From NCBI RefSeq assembly GCF_040183065.1, contig NC_091117.1:118474726-118538725 (forward strand): a stretch of DNA of 64,000 nt, in the 5' to 3' direction. A model generated the notes under the pieces. It was not told the origin of the DNA. It worked only from the letters and a program-made list of their open reading frames with translations, and did no database searches. The stretch is from Periplaneta americana. Its lineage: Eukaryota > Arthropoda > Insecta > Blattodea > Blattidae. Position numbers and translations under genes: made by a program. Of this stretch, positions 1-11,642 are shown piece by piece. How positions within the stretch are numbered: position 1 is the stretch's first letter; each line of letters starts with the position of its first letter.

Positions 1-1158
1 AGGTTGACAAAAGGAAATTTGATGCAATAATAATAAAATTACAGTCAATTTGGCCTCCTCAGTGTATGGCTTAAGAAAGTGATATTCTTGCGTATTTTTT
101 TGTCTTTTCATTATTACAGTTTATTCGGAGACAGAAAGATTGTAATATTCCTATGTTTATTTTCTTCATATAGATAAAGCTTTTGATGTGAATGGGATAT
201 TCTGCAGGAGAAAGGATTTCATCTACATGTAATACGAGTAATATATCGTCAACATAACAAAAACATTCGCTTTCAAAATATTTTTACAAGACTCTTAACA
301 TCATTAACATTAGTGCAGTTTTAATTTTTTCACATATTTTATTGCAAAGAATCCGACAAGCCACAGGAAAATATTTGTAGAGACACTTCAATTGGAAGGA
401 GTTTTGAAATAAGACACCAACAAACAAAAATATGTTTTCTATATTCTATTTATATGAATGTAAAAATTTGTATGGGTTTTTCTTGGTCGATTACATGATT
501 TTATCACAACAAAAAAACATATTAATAGGCTTCCATGGGTTGGCTTCAGCTGTGAATGTACTCGCGATGTGCATTGTTTCGGCCAATTATATCTAGCATG
601 CAGGCATCTATTAACCCAAAACCGCGCCTGATTATGAGTATGTCAAACAACATCGTACTGCAAAGCATCACACACAGTACACCGATTCATACTGAAGAAT
701 ATCACAGAGCAATGCGACATATAACACAATATATGTACTGCAACAGTGAAACGCACAATACCACATCAGGTTGAAGCATAACGCACCATACTGTCATATG
801 ACATAGCACCACACTACACTGCATCATACTACTCTGTGCTGCAATTTACTTCAAACTTGACCTTAACGATCACAGGAATAGTTTTCGGTAAATATAATTG
901 TTTATGTTACTTTAAAACATTTTTCATAACTGTTCTCAAGACACAATAAAAATAATACAAGTAGGACTAATATTCTTTTTCATTTTTAATCGAACTTAAG
1001 TTCGGCATGTAAAGGAACTATAAGTTATTTCAGTGTTCATAATTGGATTGGCTCTAATCGTGTATTTACATTAAACATTTTACATTTTGTGTCCATCATC
1101 AGCAATAAAATATTTTTCAGAGGTAGCAATTTTGACATTTTCATAACAGATTTAGCCT
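1..1158. other. AT-rich stretch, no gene seen
   Basis: I see no coding signature or recognisable repeat. The part around 600-840 is cryptically simple (many CA, CAC and CATA words). A 72-codon frame there reflects that composition and shows no domain. Confidence 0.6.
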
Positions 1159-1632
1159 TCACTGCACTCTAGATGGAATGACTTTGCATGTCCACAGTTG
1201 ACATTTTTCACACTAAATGTTGTCTTTTTGTCTCGTATTCTGGGACACATGTGACAAATACGATATTTCTTCCCCGTGATGGTACGGCGTAATTACTACA
1301 GAGATCTTTTGATTCACTCCGATAGCTTCAATTGCTACACGACTTGGCTATTTAAGACTGCAATTCGAGGCCCTTTCTATTACATATGATTGTGCCAATT
1401 GATGTCCCTGTTCCAACAAGAAATGCCGTCCATGATTCCGCACCTTAGTCTTTCACTCTGGATGCTTCAAGAGCCAAAGTATGAGTGTATTTATGCAATT
1501 TAAAGTATGTCCACCAAGTTACGAAAGAGCCTGAAAGGCTGCCGACATGTTCCTCTACACGTCGTGTCTCTCTTGTAAGTTTGTCACAATATCTACGCCC
1601 TCATTCGGTTTGTTGTTGTGGATGATCATCGT

Positions 1633-1889
1633 CCAGACGTTTGAGATGGGCAGGGCATGTAGAACGTATAGGCGAATCTAGAAATGCAATAGAGTGTTAG
1701 TTGGGAGGCCGGAAGGATAAAGACCTTTGGGGACGCCGAGACGTAGAGGGAGGATAATATTAAAATAAATTTGAGGGAGGTGGAATATAATGCTAGAGAC
1801 TGGATTAATCTTGCACAAGATAGGGACCGATGACAAGCTTATGTGAGGGCGGTAATGAACCTGCGGGTTCCTTGAAAGCCATTTGTTGG
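1633..1889 (+). mobile_element. non-LTR retrotransposon 3' end, copy A
   Basis: The plus strand reads RLRWAGHVERIGESRNA and continues through the GRPEGKRP-like and 'DWINLAQDRDR' region to the stop after 'FLESHL'-type codons (aagccatttg). This is the far C-terminus of a non-LTR reverse transcriptase open reading frame plus its 3' end. It is truncated at the 5' end, as is usual for these elements. It lies inside the piggyBac fossil, between VILLSFQHHDK and NEGVDIV. Four copies of the same tail occur in this window. Confidence 0.85.
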
Positions 1890-2263
1890 AGAATCAGCCC
1901 CGGTTTGTAGGCTTGACTTTCTGCCATACATGATTTGTCATGATGTTGAAATGAAAGAAGAATGACAGTACCGTACCGTTCTGTTATGATACATATGTGA
2001 CAGTGAAGTTTCCATCATATCCACAGATAGATGGATGTAATTCTCTCCCCTTCCCCATCACAGATACCTTCGGAATGTCTGTCTTAGTCTTCCTCATATT
2101 TCCCGTAACCATAAGATTCTGGGTTACGAGAATCTCTGCCAACAATTGACCACTTATGAAGAAATTGTCAGTCGTGAGTCCTCTTACAGTACCAAATAGA
2201 GAAGATATTGGGTCACAAACCACTTTCATACTTTGGCTTTATTGTGGTTCTCATCCTCTCGTT

Positions 2264-3358
2264 CCAATATATACTTACTAATAGCTTCTAGAGAACTCGG
2301 AGGTTCATTGCCCCCCTCACATATACCCACCATCCGTCCATATCCTAAGCAAGATTAATCTACTCCCTACCATCATATTCCACCTCCCTCAAATCCATTT
2401 TAATATTATCCTATCACCTACGTCTCGGTCTCTCTAAAGATCTTTTTCCCTCCAGATCTATAAGCATTTCTGGATTGACCCATACGTGCTACATTAGGGT
2501 GACCAGACGTCCTCTTTTGTCTGGACGAGTCCTCCTTTTTAGGCCTTTGTCTGGGGTCCGGGCGGATTAAAAAAAAAAAGAAATGTCCTTTTCGTAACTT
2601 GTATGCCTGATATTTTGAAATTATCTGATTTGACGCCTTTTTCAAGTAACTTGCCTCTAGGTCGCAGCAGCATCGACGGAATATACTCTTTGCTCCTACT
2701 TGTTATGGTCGTTGTTCACAGGTGACTAGTAAATAGAGAGATCGAGGTGCGAATGTAAATCAAAAAATATATTTTTTTGTCCTTTTAATAATTATATTTC
2801 CCTTAACTTTCATACGTAGCTAATTGCAAAATCATTATTATTAAGTTTTTCGTAATTTTTTGTAATATGTAATAAAATAGATTTTAATATACTTTTAAGT
2901 ATGATATAGGCCTAAGTCTATATATGTACTGTAAATATTTTGTAATAAAATAGATGTTATCGTAATTTAAAGTATAATATAGGTCTAAGCCTAAATCTAA
3001 GTACATATTTCTGTCCTCTTTTTTTGAACAATGTCCTCCTTTTTGAAGCTATGTGTCCTCTTTTTTTTCGATGTCAATCTGGTCACCCTATGCTACATGC
3101 CCTGCCCATCTCAAACGTCTAGATTTACTGTTCATAATTATGTTAGGTGAAGAATACAATGCTTACAGTTCTGTGTTGTGTAACTTTCTCCATTCTTCTG
3201 TAACTTCACCCCTCTTAGCCCCAAATATTTTCCTAAGCACCTTATTCTCTAAGAATATTAGTCTATGTTTTACTCTCAAATCGAGAGTCCAAGTTTCACA
3301 ACCATACAGAACAATCGATAATAAAAGCCTGTTTTATTAATTCTAACTTCCAGCTTTT
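2264..3358 (-). mobile_element. non-LTR retrotransposon 3' end, copy B, interrupted by a MITE
   Basis: Read on the minus strand it contains LYGCETWTL-like text (a common motif at the RT end), RVKHRLIFLENKVLRKIFG, GEVTEEWRKLHN, IIMNSKSRRLRWAGH, and then the SRNA and 'DREVEYDG' tail ending near 2264. The coding text is broken at 3091-3098 and resumes at 2487-2494, where a 596-bp element has inserted. The 5' boundary at about 3358 is where piggyBac sequence resumes. It has several lesions and no function. Copy B extends further upstream than the other copies. Confidence 0.85.
2495..3090. mobile_element. hAT-type MITE with perfect 8-bp target duplication
   Basis: The element is 596 bp. It begins TAGGGTGACCAGA and ends with the exact reverse complement of those 13 bases. 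It is flanked on both sides by TGCTACAT (2487-2494 and 3091-3098), an 8-bp duplication typical of hAT transposition. The target is the non-LTR copy B, which reads continuously when the element and one TGCTACAT are skipped. It has no coding capacity. Subterminal words of the type GTCCTC(C/T)TTTTT recur three or four times near the ends and could be transposase-binding sites (inference). Confidence 0.93.
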
Positions 3359-4414
3359 TTAGTGTACACCGGATGACAAAATGTATACCTGCATATTATT
3401 AGTATAATAGGTATTGGCATTGGCACATACACAAATTGGTATGTTATACTCATATTTTTCAAGCTTTGATTTCATATTATGTAACTGGGCAAGGACCACC
3501 AAATGTAACGCGTTGTTCAAAATTTCAATATATTCTGTTGGAACATATACACGTCGAAATTTAGTTACAAGAATTTTAAAAACTTCTCGAAATGTAGCAA
3601 GTTTACCATGTTCTCGTCTGTCATTACGATTAATTTTGTCATCAAGTATAAGCAACCTCGAAGTTTATGGAACCGGTCAAGGAACATTGTTGCTGGGAAT
3701 ACCGGTCTATCGTACATTTTATACACAAGCTCCTTACGTATTTTCAGAACACCACAGAGAATCAAAAAACTAATAAAACATACAGTTCACTCTTTGTAAC
3801 AATTTTCAAGCCCTTCTTTTCCAGCGACACAACGAACACCTTCTTCATTAGTGTAAGTATTTACAAAATTAATAATGTCCACCATTTGGTTCATCAAGAG
3901 AAGATTGTGTGTTTCAGACACTGTTATTGGTTTGTTACTATAGGCTGTGTGGCCACATTTATGTGTATGTTATGCCGCAGACGACGAGTGGGAGAAGGAG
4001 GATTTTTTTTTAGCCAATTATGTCCTCGTGCAGTGTAAAATGACTCATCTGTCGGCAAATAGATACCAACATTTGAACTGTTGCTGTCACTAAGATCACG
4101 TTCACCATCGCTTACACTGTCCACTTCATCTACATACGTGGCACATATTCTGTATCGATCACACTAAACCCTTCTACTGCTAATTTCCTCAATTGTCTTG
4201 CGTATAGGCTACTTGCTTGTGTGGAAGCAACCATTATTTTCTTAGAAGGACCACGAATATTCTTACAATCATATGCACAAAAGCGAAAACACTGCACCAT
4301 CTTCACTCTGAGAGTTACTGTAATATAGTGACGAGAGAGTAATATTCTTAACAATTGAGCACCGTTTTTACAAAACTCAACATCTACAAAAAGTAAAATT
4401 TCCAGGATACACAT

Positions 4415-4956
4415 TTAATTGAATAATTATATAATTATAAATCTTTCAACAATAATCTCACTAGAAATTTTGATTTATCTAGAGAAAATCAAAACTCGAG
4501 TGGGATTTAATTGGCTATTACACGATTAGCAGAAAGTATATAAAGATTAGAAGCAACGAAGTACTCCAATATAATAAAATATTGACTTACGAAAATACAA
4601 CTGTCTTCAAATATATTATTGTACCATTTCAACATTACAAATATTACCCTAGATGCATGCTAGATGGCATTGGTGTGTTATGATTATGTGATGTTATCAG
4701 GTGTGCCAACTAAGGAATCTTCATTGAACTCTGTAGACGGTTACTAGTCAAGAAGGCTTTGTTGATTTAATTTCATTTTTATTAAAACAGTTGCATTCCA
4801 CTTCAATTATCTGGATCCCAGTAATCAACGTCACTTTACAGATGGTTTTCAATAAATATTATTATTAAACAATCTCTGATACGTGACTATCCATAATATC
4901 ATATAGTAGAAGCTATAACAAACATAACCTAAATATTATAAACAAGTGTTAGAAAA
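4415..4956. other. no gene seen; probable unclassified repeat
   Basis: This is AT-rich, non-coding sequence upstream of the piggyBac fossil. The stretch from about 4480 to 4860 looks like part of a dispersed repeat that I cannot name. No terminal repeats were found. Confidence 0.35.
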
Positions 4957-5024
4957 GTTTTAATTAGGGATGATGAAATAAACAAGAAACGTTTTAATTA
5001 ACGATGATGAAATAAAAAATAAAC
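4957..5024. repeat. tandem duplication, 34-bp unit x2
   Basis: Two adjacent copies share GTTTTAATTA, two or three variable bases, then GATGATGAAATAAA. They sit just beyond the distal end of the nad6 insert. Confidence 0.75.
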
Positions 5025-5040
5025 ATGAATAATTTTAAAA

Positions 5041-5259
5041 GAATCAATTATTTCAATTTTCAAATTTGAATGTTTTAGTGGATATAGAAAATATCTCATT
5101 TGATGCTAATTTTGTAACATAAATAAATAAGACTAGTATTCCTCCTAGAAAGATTAAAAATAGAATATATGGGAATCAAAATCTTTGTGATAATAAACCT
5201 CTTATTATACATACAATGATTGTTTGAATTAGTAATATAAGTCCTATTGCCTGGTTCAG
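5041..5259 (-). pseudogene. nad6: nuclear copy of mitochondrial nad6 (NUMT)
   Basis: Translated on the minus strand with the invertebrate mitochondrial code, this gives an uninterrupted NADH dehydrogenase subunit 6 segment: MGLMLLIQT, then SQSFWFPYILFLIFLGGM, then LVLFIYVTKLASNEMF. That is the conserved transmembrane core of insect ND6 (complex I). With the nuclear code the same frame has a TGA at the Trp position and misreads ATA and AGA, so it was copied from mitochondrial DNA and not encoded for nuclear use. Both ends are missing: it begins near the usual residue 20-25 and stops near residue 90 of about 165. Preservation of the mitochondrial frame suggests a fairly recent transfer. Confidence 0.88.
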
Positions 5260-5261
5260 TT

Positions 5262-5650
5262 GACGTTATATTGGACGTGTGCGTAAAAGAAGTGAACTCC
5301 TTGATGCGCATGGTGTATCCCTCAACTTATTCAGGATTTCCGAATGGTGCTCTGCATATATGACCAGTGATCTTTATTAATTCTTGTTCTTGAATGCCAA
5401 TGCGAGTCATATTTCAAACTGCTGTGCATCGACTGGAGTAGTTTGTATTTTTTTTTTTTTTTTTTTTTTTTGACGTCCAGACCAGCGCAGTTTGAAATGT
5501 TGACAAACAAAGAAACAAATGCTAGGGACGCGATAAAATTGTGCGATAAGCAGCCATGATTGGTTGAAATACGTCCTTTCGTACCGTTTTGTTGGTCAAA
5601 AGTAGTATGACGTAGTAAAAGCGTAATAGTCAATTTAAAAAAAAACAATT
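5262..5650. repeat. GC-richer insert with a 24-T run and small inverted repeat
   Basis: A run of 24 T (5448-5471) is flanked by inverted copies of ATTTCAAACTGC (left near 5410, right near 5490). The surrounding sequence is less AT-rich than its neighbours. On the minus strand the T run reads as a poly(A) tail, so a SINE or retrocopy is possible. I do not recognise the family. Confidence 0.4.
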
Positions 5651-5780
5651 ACAGGCTATTCACAATTACTAGACACATCAAATAATTAAAAAAAATACAT
5701 TTCAAGGAGAACTCAAATGGCAAATAAGTTACTGTATACTAATAATTACAAGTCTTTTTCAAAACTCTACATCTGAGTCA

Positions 5781-8409
5781 ATCCACGTCAAATCGCACAA
5801 ATTTAACCTCGAATTGACTTTCATGTCTCTGATTTAGATAAAACAAAGATTCTGAAATAGTTCGCGCATCATTATTGTTAAACGTGATTATCTCCACTAA
5901 TAATCATCACAGAGATTTGCTCTTTGTCTCAATTTGAAGGTGATATTACATACTTTGTTCTTCGCATAATACTATAAAAATATAAGTTTATTAACTTTGT
6001 TTTAAAAAAAACATTTAAACACATAAAAATACGTTTTAATGGCTGCGACTTGCTTTAAAATTACAGAAAAAAATCCTTAAATACCCTGAAATTATTTTAA
6101 CCACCCTTAAAAAATCAACCGTTGAAGAATAATTAAATGATTCACCAAGCTGCGCGTCTTGAGTGCGCGGGCTGCATATGTAGTGTTGCAAGATGATGTG
6201 CAAGTGCAGCTCTGAATGAGAGTCGTGTGACCACTTTACATTGTTCTACGGTCAGAATATCACTCTTTCGCGTAATTTATGTAATATAGTACTGTATTTA
6301 AATATTGTTTTTGTAAAATATACACTTCTAAGAATGATAACTACAGTTTACACAACACTGCACTGTTAAAACTGATCACCTACAACCAATTCTATTTAAT
6401 GTCCACCACTTTACTCTCACTTTGAAGTGAATAGTTCTTTATTATAGCCTGAGACTGTGTCAGTGGAACAAAAGAATGAAGTTGTAAGATACCTCATATC
6501 ACTTTTACTTGTTGGTACCTTGAGTGGAAAATATAGCTAAGTTATTTGTATTCGCTAATGGTAAAAATTTACAAGGAATATTATAAATGATATTAATAAT
6601 TCTACCAAGCATTAATTCAACATTTTCATGATGAACATAGACACAAGCTGAGTGCGTGCCACTTGTTCCAGGCAGTACACATTCCTTTGGTCTGAGTTTG
6701 AAAATTTTTGATAATCCTATTTTGATATTTTGAAACACTGACAAGTTTTCTTAAGATTACATAGTATTAATCTTGTCTATTTGTGAACTCTCTTTCTATC
6801 TTCTTTAACTGAAACACAATTCTTTTTGCCAGCCATAACCCTCCTCACATCATCAGAATTATAAAGTTGAACAACCTTCTCTACTATAAATGTTCCCAAA
6901 CTTTTTCCCGATTTAGGATTAAGAGTAACCACAATCCCCTTTTCTGCTCCTACTTGTTTAGAAATTCATATCATGTGAGTGGTGATATTAAAATGTTGTT
7001 GAATTTTACTGTAGGACCAACTTTCAAACATTGTTAATATATGTATTTTGAGATTTTTGTCGTCTGTTTCATGAAATAAGTTTATCAATTTCTGTATTAT
7101 ATCGGAATTATTTGAATTTTCAACTGAAGTTGTGTCTTCTGTGATATGAAATATTTTATGTTTAAGTGTATCTGTAACTTTCTGCATTTTTTTTTTGTTT
7201 TAGACATTTTTTTAGATAATTTTGTCATCTATATTGGCGATTCTCAATCATCACAAAGCTCTCACACATCTTCAATATATTATTTTTAAAGTTACTTCTT
7301 ACTCGAAAGCAACCTGAATTCAGCGTAGTTCTATGTAAAATATAATCGATTATATTCTCTTTTTGCATTTTTAAAGCACCGATAAGCTGTTATAAAAATA
7401 ATTATTTAAAAAGTGACCCTCTAAAACAATCCCATCAATAAATCAATTAATATAATATTCCATTTGTTCGCATTTCCAATGACACCAACACTCAACGTCT
7501 ATGATGCATAGAATCTTAACAATGAGCATTTTCATACTGCGTCGTGCATGAATTTGTCATATAATTAAAAGAGTATAAATAGTAAAATATTAAAGTATGA
7601 TCCCAGTAAAAATTATAGACCTCTTATTTTGATCTGCACAACATATTTTAGAACATTTAAACAAATACTAAATGGTCACGTTTCGTATACAGGTGTTTGA
7701 TTTGACATGCGCACAACACAACACAACACGATACCTACTCCGAAAGATTTAGGAATTATTGTTAGATAAATTAAAGGGAAACTCCTAAGTGTTGAAGGGA
7801 CATTACGTGCTTTTAGAACTAGAGGTTATCTGTTTATTTACGTAAAGTAACACAGCACCACTGATAATGTATTACTCACTCTCGCTGCGGCTATCGTAGC
7901 TGCATGCTCCGGCGCGCGGTCTCACTCAATCCGAGCCTTCCGACCCGAACACACCATCAGTAAATTATTTGCACAGTGACTTCTTATTCGAATAGCGTTC
8001 TAAAACCAACGCAGTTCTACGTAAAACATTTCAAAGAATATGACACTTTTTCCCTTTTTAGGAATACGTCCCTGATATATAAAAAAGTATTTTAAAAATA
8101 TAACCCCCTAAAAGGGGCCCATTTTATATCTTGATTGAACACAAAAAATTAGTATATAATACTGCAATTATTGCACTTTAAAATGATATAAATACGAAAT
8201 TTCTACGATTTATAGAATCTTCAGTATAACCATTTTCATAATACGTTGCATCCAAATTTACGGAAAAAGTAACATTTAATAAATGACCAAATAATTGTGT
8301 GAGTCCGAAAAAATTACACATGGGTTATTTAATTTCATCAATAGAATACATAAAAAAATGGAGCAAATATTAAGTTGTCATGTTTCGTAGGTGTTCGATT
8401 TGACATGGA
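5781..8409 (-). mobile_element. candidate TIR element carrying an unnamed transposase-like gene, copy 1
   Basis: The left end reads CCACGTCAAATCGCACA (5783-5799). The right end, reverse-complemented, reads TCCATGTCAAATCGAACAC (8391-8409), so these look like diverged terminal inverted repeats. The same word, TATCAAATCAACAC, occurs at 28161, just upstream of the second copy of the gene. Inside is a minus-strand pseudogene (6505-7187). The 5' non-coding part is present twice (see 7299-7712 and 7979-8410), and the internal copy carries its own GATTTGACATG end. No target duplication was found. The boundary call is inference. Confidence 0.45.
6505..7187 (-). pseudogene. unnamed transposase-like family, N-terminal and middle part
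   Basis: The minus strand carries two readable blocks in different frames. The first (7187-6966) includes KIHILTMFESWSYSKIQQHF. It is followed by PKSGKSLGTFIVEKV and a GKK-rich segment. The second (6744-6505) has IGLSKIFKLRPKECVLPG, then TSGTHSACVYVHHENVELML. The pseudogene at 28981-30300 has the same order: TLLHKSWSINKIKKSF, NPKPGKTLA, LRPRNCILAG, GTHAVCV and HHNVYLML. I know similar predicted proteins from cnidarian and insect genomes, where they behave like multicopy transposon genes, but I cannot name the superfamily. Stops and frameshifts separate the blocks, so this copy is dead. Confidence 0.6.
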
Positions 8410-8410
8410 A
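7299..8410. repeat. diverged direct repeat (7299-7712 and 7979-8410)
   Basis: Both segments run from a TTCTTA(C/T)TCGAA word, through 'GCAGTTCTA(C/T)GTAAAA' and 'ATAGAATCTT', to GGTGTT(T/C)GATTTGACATG. They are offset by about 690 bp and have many substitutions and indels. They appear to be two copies of the same terminal region of the element at 5781-8409. Confidence 0.6.
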
Positions 8411-8468
8411 TCTACAAAATTAACATTTATCAATTATTAAATTATTGTTTGTTTTATATGCTATATAC

Positions 8469-10048
8469 CACAGTCTAATATATACAGTCGCTTAGCTTGG
8501 GATAATTTTTTGCATTTCTCGCGATAGTTGCTAGCCGCTTGGAGCGTTGTGAGTATTAGGAACAATAGATTGTGCCATTGCCATCGTGATCTAATACAGG
8601 CCGTAAGGCAGACCATGTGACTCCCTTAACCCGATCACGAAGGGCGGCTTTTCAACCATATAAATTAGTTGGAATTCATAAAGAGTAACATATATTTCTT
8701 TCAAATGTAGTGTAATTGCATTAATAAAATTTAAAACAATGATTATGAGACATTTCAGACATAATTCACTTGAGAGTTAAGGTGTAACATTATTTTTGGT
8801 GTGAAAATTAAGTTGTTCGTATATGTGTAATACCTGCCTTTATTTCGATTAAATATTGCGAAATTCTTGTACATTCACTTATGCACGATTCAATAATTTT
8901 CAGTTGCACCGCACGGATGTTTAGATATGCTGAAATTATAGGTTATGTTTACTGTACCAGTTGCCCCTTTCTGTCTAATTTTAGTGATTTCCAATGCCCT
9001 GCCGTTACATATGTACTGGTATATTATGTCGTATGAAAATTATAGATCGTGTTTACTATATTTAACTTATATTCCCATATTCGCAAGTATACATTATAAT
9101 TAAACATACTGTCATGTATGATACCCCTCACATTCAATTTTAATACTACAATTGAGACTGAATTACTATATTTATCTACAACCTAAGAGACGAAATAACA
9201 CAATCGAATGTACACTAATTTCATAGGAGTGGTATAGTAAATTTTCTGTCTACAATTAAGGAAGGTAAATGTGCTAAATTAAAATCATAATGTAAATTAT
9301 ATTTTATTAAACCTCAAAATAGCTTCAATTCTTAACTTAAAATGTTGATGGGAACAGATTATATTAACATGTAAAATTCTATTCACATTAAAATAACACA
9401 GTTTTATAATTATTTCTGCAACATATAGTATGCAGTAAGAAGTACACGAAACTTATGGACACATTACACTAAATAAAACTTAGCTATGATACGTAATAAA
9501 TTTATAATATAATATTTCATTGAGCTCCATACACTGAAATAGAAAACTCGAACATACATTACGGCGGTCCAGATCGAAAAGGCATTAACTGTGCCGTATT
9601 TCGCATTGTTGTGAAAAGTTGTGTAAACTGTGAAATGCTTGTTATCGGTTGTAATATCTGTAAATGGCTAAAATACAATAATTTGAATAATAATATGAGG
9701 CAAAGAGACGTTTGTTGCACTATAAATTCTAAGAAAAAGAGGTCAGAGTTATCCTTCTTCCGAAAGATCCAGAAAGGTGAGTTTATAAAATATAATACAT
9801 GCTTTATGAAAATAATATATGAACCTTATGTATTTCGTATTTCAATAGTGAAAGGAAGGTGTTAATTTTTTCAAAAGAACACGATATCGAAATACAATAC
9901 ATTTTATCGTCTGCTGGGGAAATAATCTGTGATGAGGCGATAGTAGCGATCCTGGTGGCTAGCAACTATCTATGGATGCATATTTCAACTGTCTATGTTT
10001 ACATATTTAATAAGTATTGAGCTTCGTTACTGTATATACTAGACTGTG
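8469..10048. mobile_element. TIR element with 8-bp duplication and a THAP-like exon (P-superfamily candidate)
   Basis: The ends are inverted copies of CACAGTCTA(A/G)TATATACAGT, extending more loosely through a TAGTTGCTAGCC word about 80 bases inside each end. Both sides carry the 8-bp direct repeat CTATATAC (8461-8468 and 10049-10056). The 1580-bp body has no long ORF but holds a short coding-like exon at 9694-9776 that resembles the start of a THAP zinc finger and ends in a good splice donor. THAP domains, 8-bp duplications and multi-exon genes are features of P-element-like transposons. The copy is short, so later exons are presumably deleted. The superfamily assignment is inference. Confidence 0.65.
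9694..9776 (+). pseudogene. THAP-like first exon of a P-like transposase
   Basis: ATG at 9694 opens MRQRDVCCTINSKKKRSELS and then FFRKIQK, followed directly by the donor AAAG|GTGAGT. The pattern of an N-terminal Cys pair, a basic loop and an 'LSFFR' strand resembles the first half of C2CH THAP domains. The spacing of the first cysteines is not canonical, and the second half (Trp, CxxH) is not found before the element ends at 10048. It could be an unrelated small exon. Confidence 0.4.
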
Positions 10049-10056
10049 CTATATAC

Positions 10057-11460
10057 CTTCAAATTTTGAAATTTCATTAGTAAATTGGTTCGCCAGGATA
10101 TTCTGCTTCATTATCTTCCCGGTTGTGTTCAGGACATACTTCAAAGGGCTTGTAGTAAAATACTTCTGCTTCTTTTGAAGAAACATAAAAATTTCAACAC
10201 TGTCAACATATCATCTGCCTTTTTATTACTCACATGATTTACTGGGTAAATATTGGAAATTTATCCATTTCTTTCATGTTTTTGACATTACTTTTCCTTA
10301 CTTCAACAGTGATGAGTGAGGCGAAATATTTATTTTGGACCTTGACAGATTGCGTTATTATTGGTTTTCTTATAAAGGGTGGTTCACGACGATTTACCAT
10401 CCTTTACGGAGCTTATTTCCGAAGACATTCGGAGCAAAATAAGTCATATAAAGATTTTTCCTAATATTAATATTTTCGGAATTAAAGCAATTTGAAGTTG
10501 TTTGTAAAATACCGTTTTTCTTTATGTTTAAGGGTAAAAGAATATTACAAATAGAGAATGAATTATTCAGAAGTATCATTTCTTTATTTTGTTGTGTACG
10601 TAAGCTAAAAATGTGTTGTCAGTTGCTTTGTACAGAATTTGTTTTTCAATTTTTAATTAAAAATGATATCTTTCTTATGCACTTATGACAAAAATTGTTA
10701 CAAATCATACGACTTTAGGAAATTAATTCTTTACAGTTTAATTATGCATCATAATGAATTTCATGTTGAAGATATACCGATAAGCTGTCACAATTTGACT
10801 ATAATTATATGTATATTTACCGCCTTTGCTTATCATACAAAATGAATGAGTTAATTAGTCATATTTTCCTCATTAACGTTTTCGGTACGTAACTTGTACC
10901 ATCTTCAGATGTTTGTATATTATTTTAATTGTAAACCAAGCCTGTGGGTGCATGTATCTGGACTGAAATGGTCAGTGTTTTTGTGTATGCTGTGCGGTGT
11001 CGGTGAAGTGTTGTCATGATTACACAAATGATCACCTTAACTCTTATATGCTATTTGGTACCACACTTTATCAAACTTGAATTGCAATGTTTCTGTCGTT
11101 GTTTAAAACACTATGTAAGACACTGTTTAAAAACTGTTTAAAACGATTTAAAAATATTTAAAAGCACTTAGTTTTTACATCACTTTGACTATGTGAAGTA
11201 TGTGATCACTGCTGGTTGGAAGTTAGATGAGGCACTTGTGGTGATCTTGTTTAGCGTTGAGTTGGACGCAAGGTCGTGACATGACTATGTTTCTAAAAGT
11301 GATGTTGAGACACTTCTATTAGATTGATGGCTTATGTAATATTATAACAGGATGAAGATTGTCAGGTCCGTGGCTATAGTATCGCCTGGCGTGTAGTTAT
11401 GGATGTATTGGTCTGCTCGTGCTTGATGCTAGGCTGATACTGAGTATCAGCTGATACTGA

Positions 11461-11513
<53 letters not shown>

Positions 11514-11642
11514 TGCATGTGATGTGAATGCTTTCAAATTGATTATCTCATCTATGACTATGTCCTATGTGGTGTCATAAATTTTCTGTTTATTCGATTG
11601 TAATTAAATATATTTTTAATTAATTATTTTAGTTATCTAATG
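10057..11642. other. non-coding; possible Penelope-type 3' end; (TA)n tract
   Basis: No supported gene. Around 10860-10920 the minus strand reads CTGAAGATGGTACAAG followed by 'ACCGAAAACGTT', wording common at the 3' ends of Penelope-like elements, but no coding text precedes it. A palindrome CTGATACT-G-AGTATCAG (11434-11450) leads into an uninterrupted (TA)n tract at 11462-11509. Confidence 0.4.

Larger units (their letters stand above)
1159..4414 (-). pseudogene. piggyBac-type transposase fossil, split by nested insertions
   Basis: The minus strand shows, in order and in shifting frames, parts of a piggyBac DDE transposase. An acidic N-terminal part has DSVSDGERDLSDS and PSPTRR (about 4124-3924). 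Then come a helical segment with RPVFPATMFLDRFHKLRG (about 3740-3670), DDKINRNDRREHGKLA with PTEYIEI (3655-3500), and NANTYYTNNMQVY (near 3400). LTTDNFF, NLMVTGNMRKTKTDIPK and VILLSFQHHDKSCM follow (2229-1925), then NEGVDIV (about 1590) and a C-terminal cysteine cluster, YRICHMCP to CEKCQLWTC, ending at a stop at 1159-1161. Domain order matches full-length piggyBac transposases of roughly 550-600 residues. The Asp normally before the 'xTYY' motif reads as Asn, and frameshifts and stops are frequent, so it is inactive. Two non-LTR fragments (1633-1889 and 2264-3358) interrupt it. Terminal repeats and TTAA sites were not identified. Confidence 0.85.

Noticed and set aside
5096-5311. 71-codon nuclear ORF on the minus strand
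   Set aside because: The frame is a shadow of the nad6 insert. Only the mitochondrial-code frame carries a recognisable protein.
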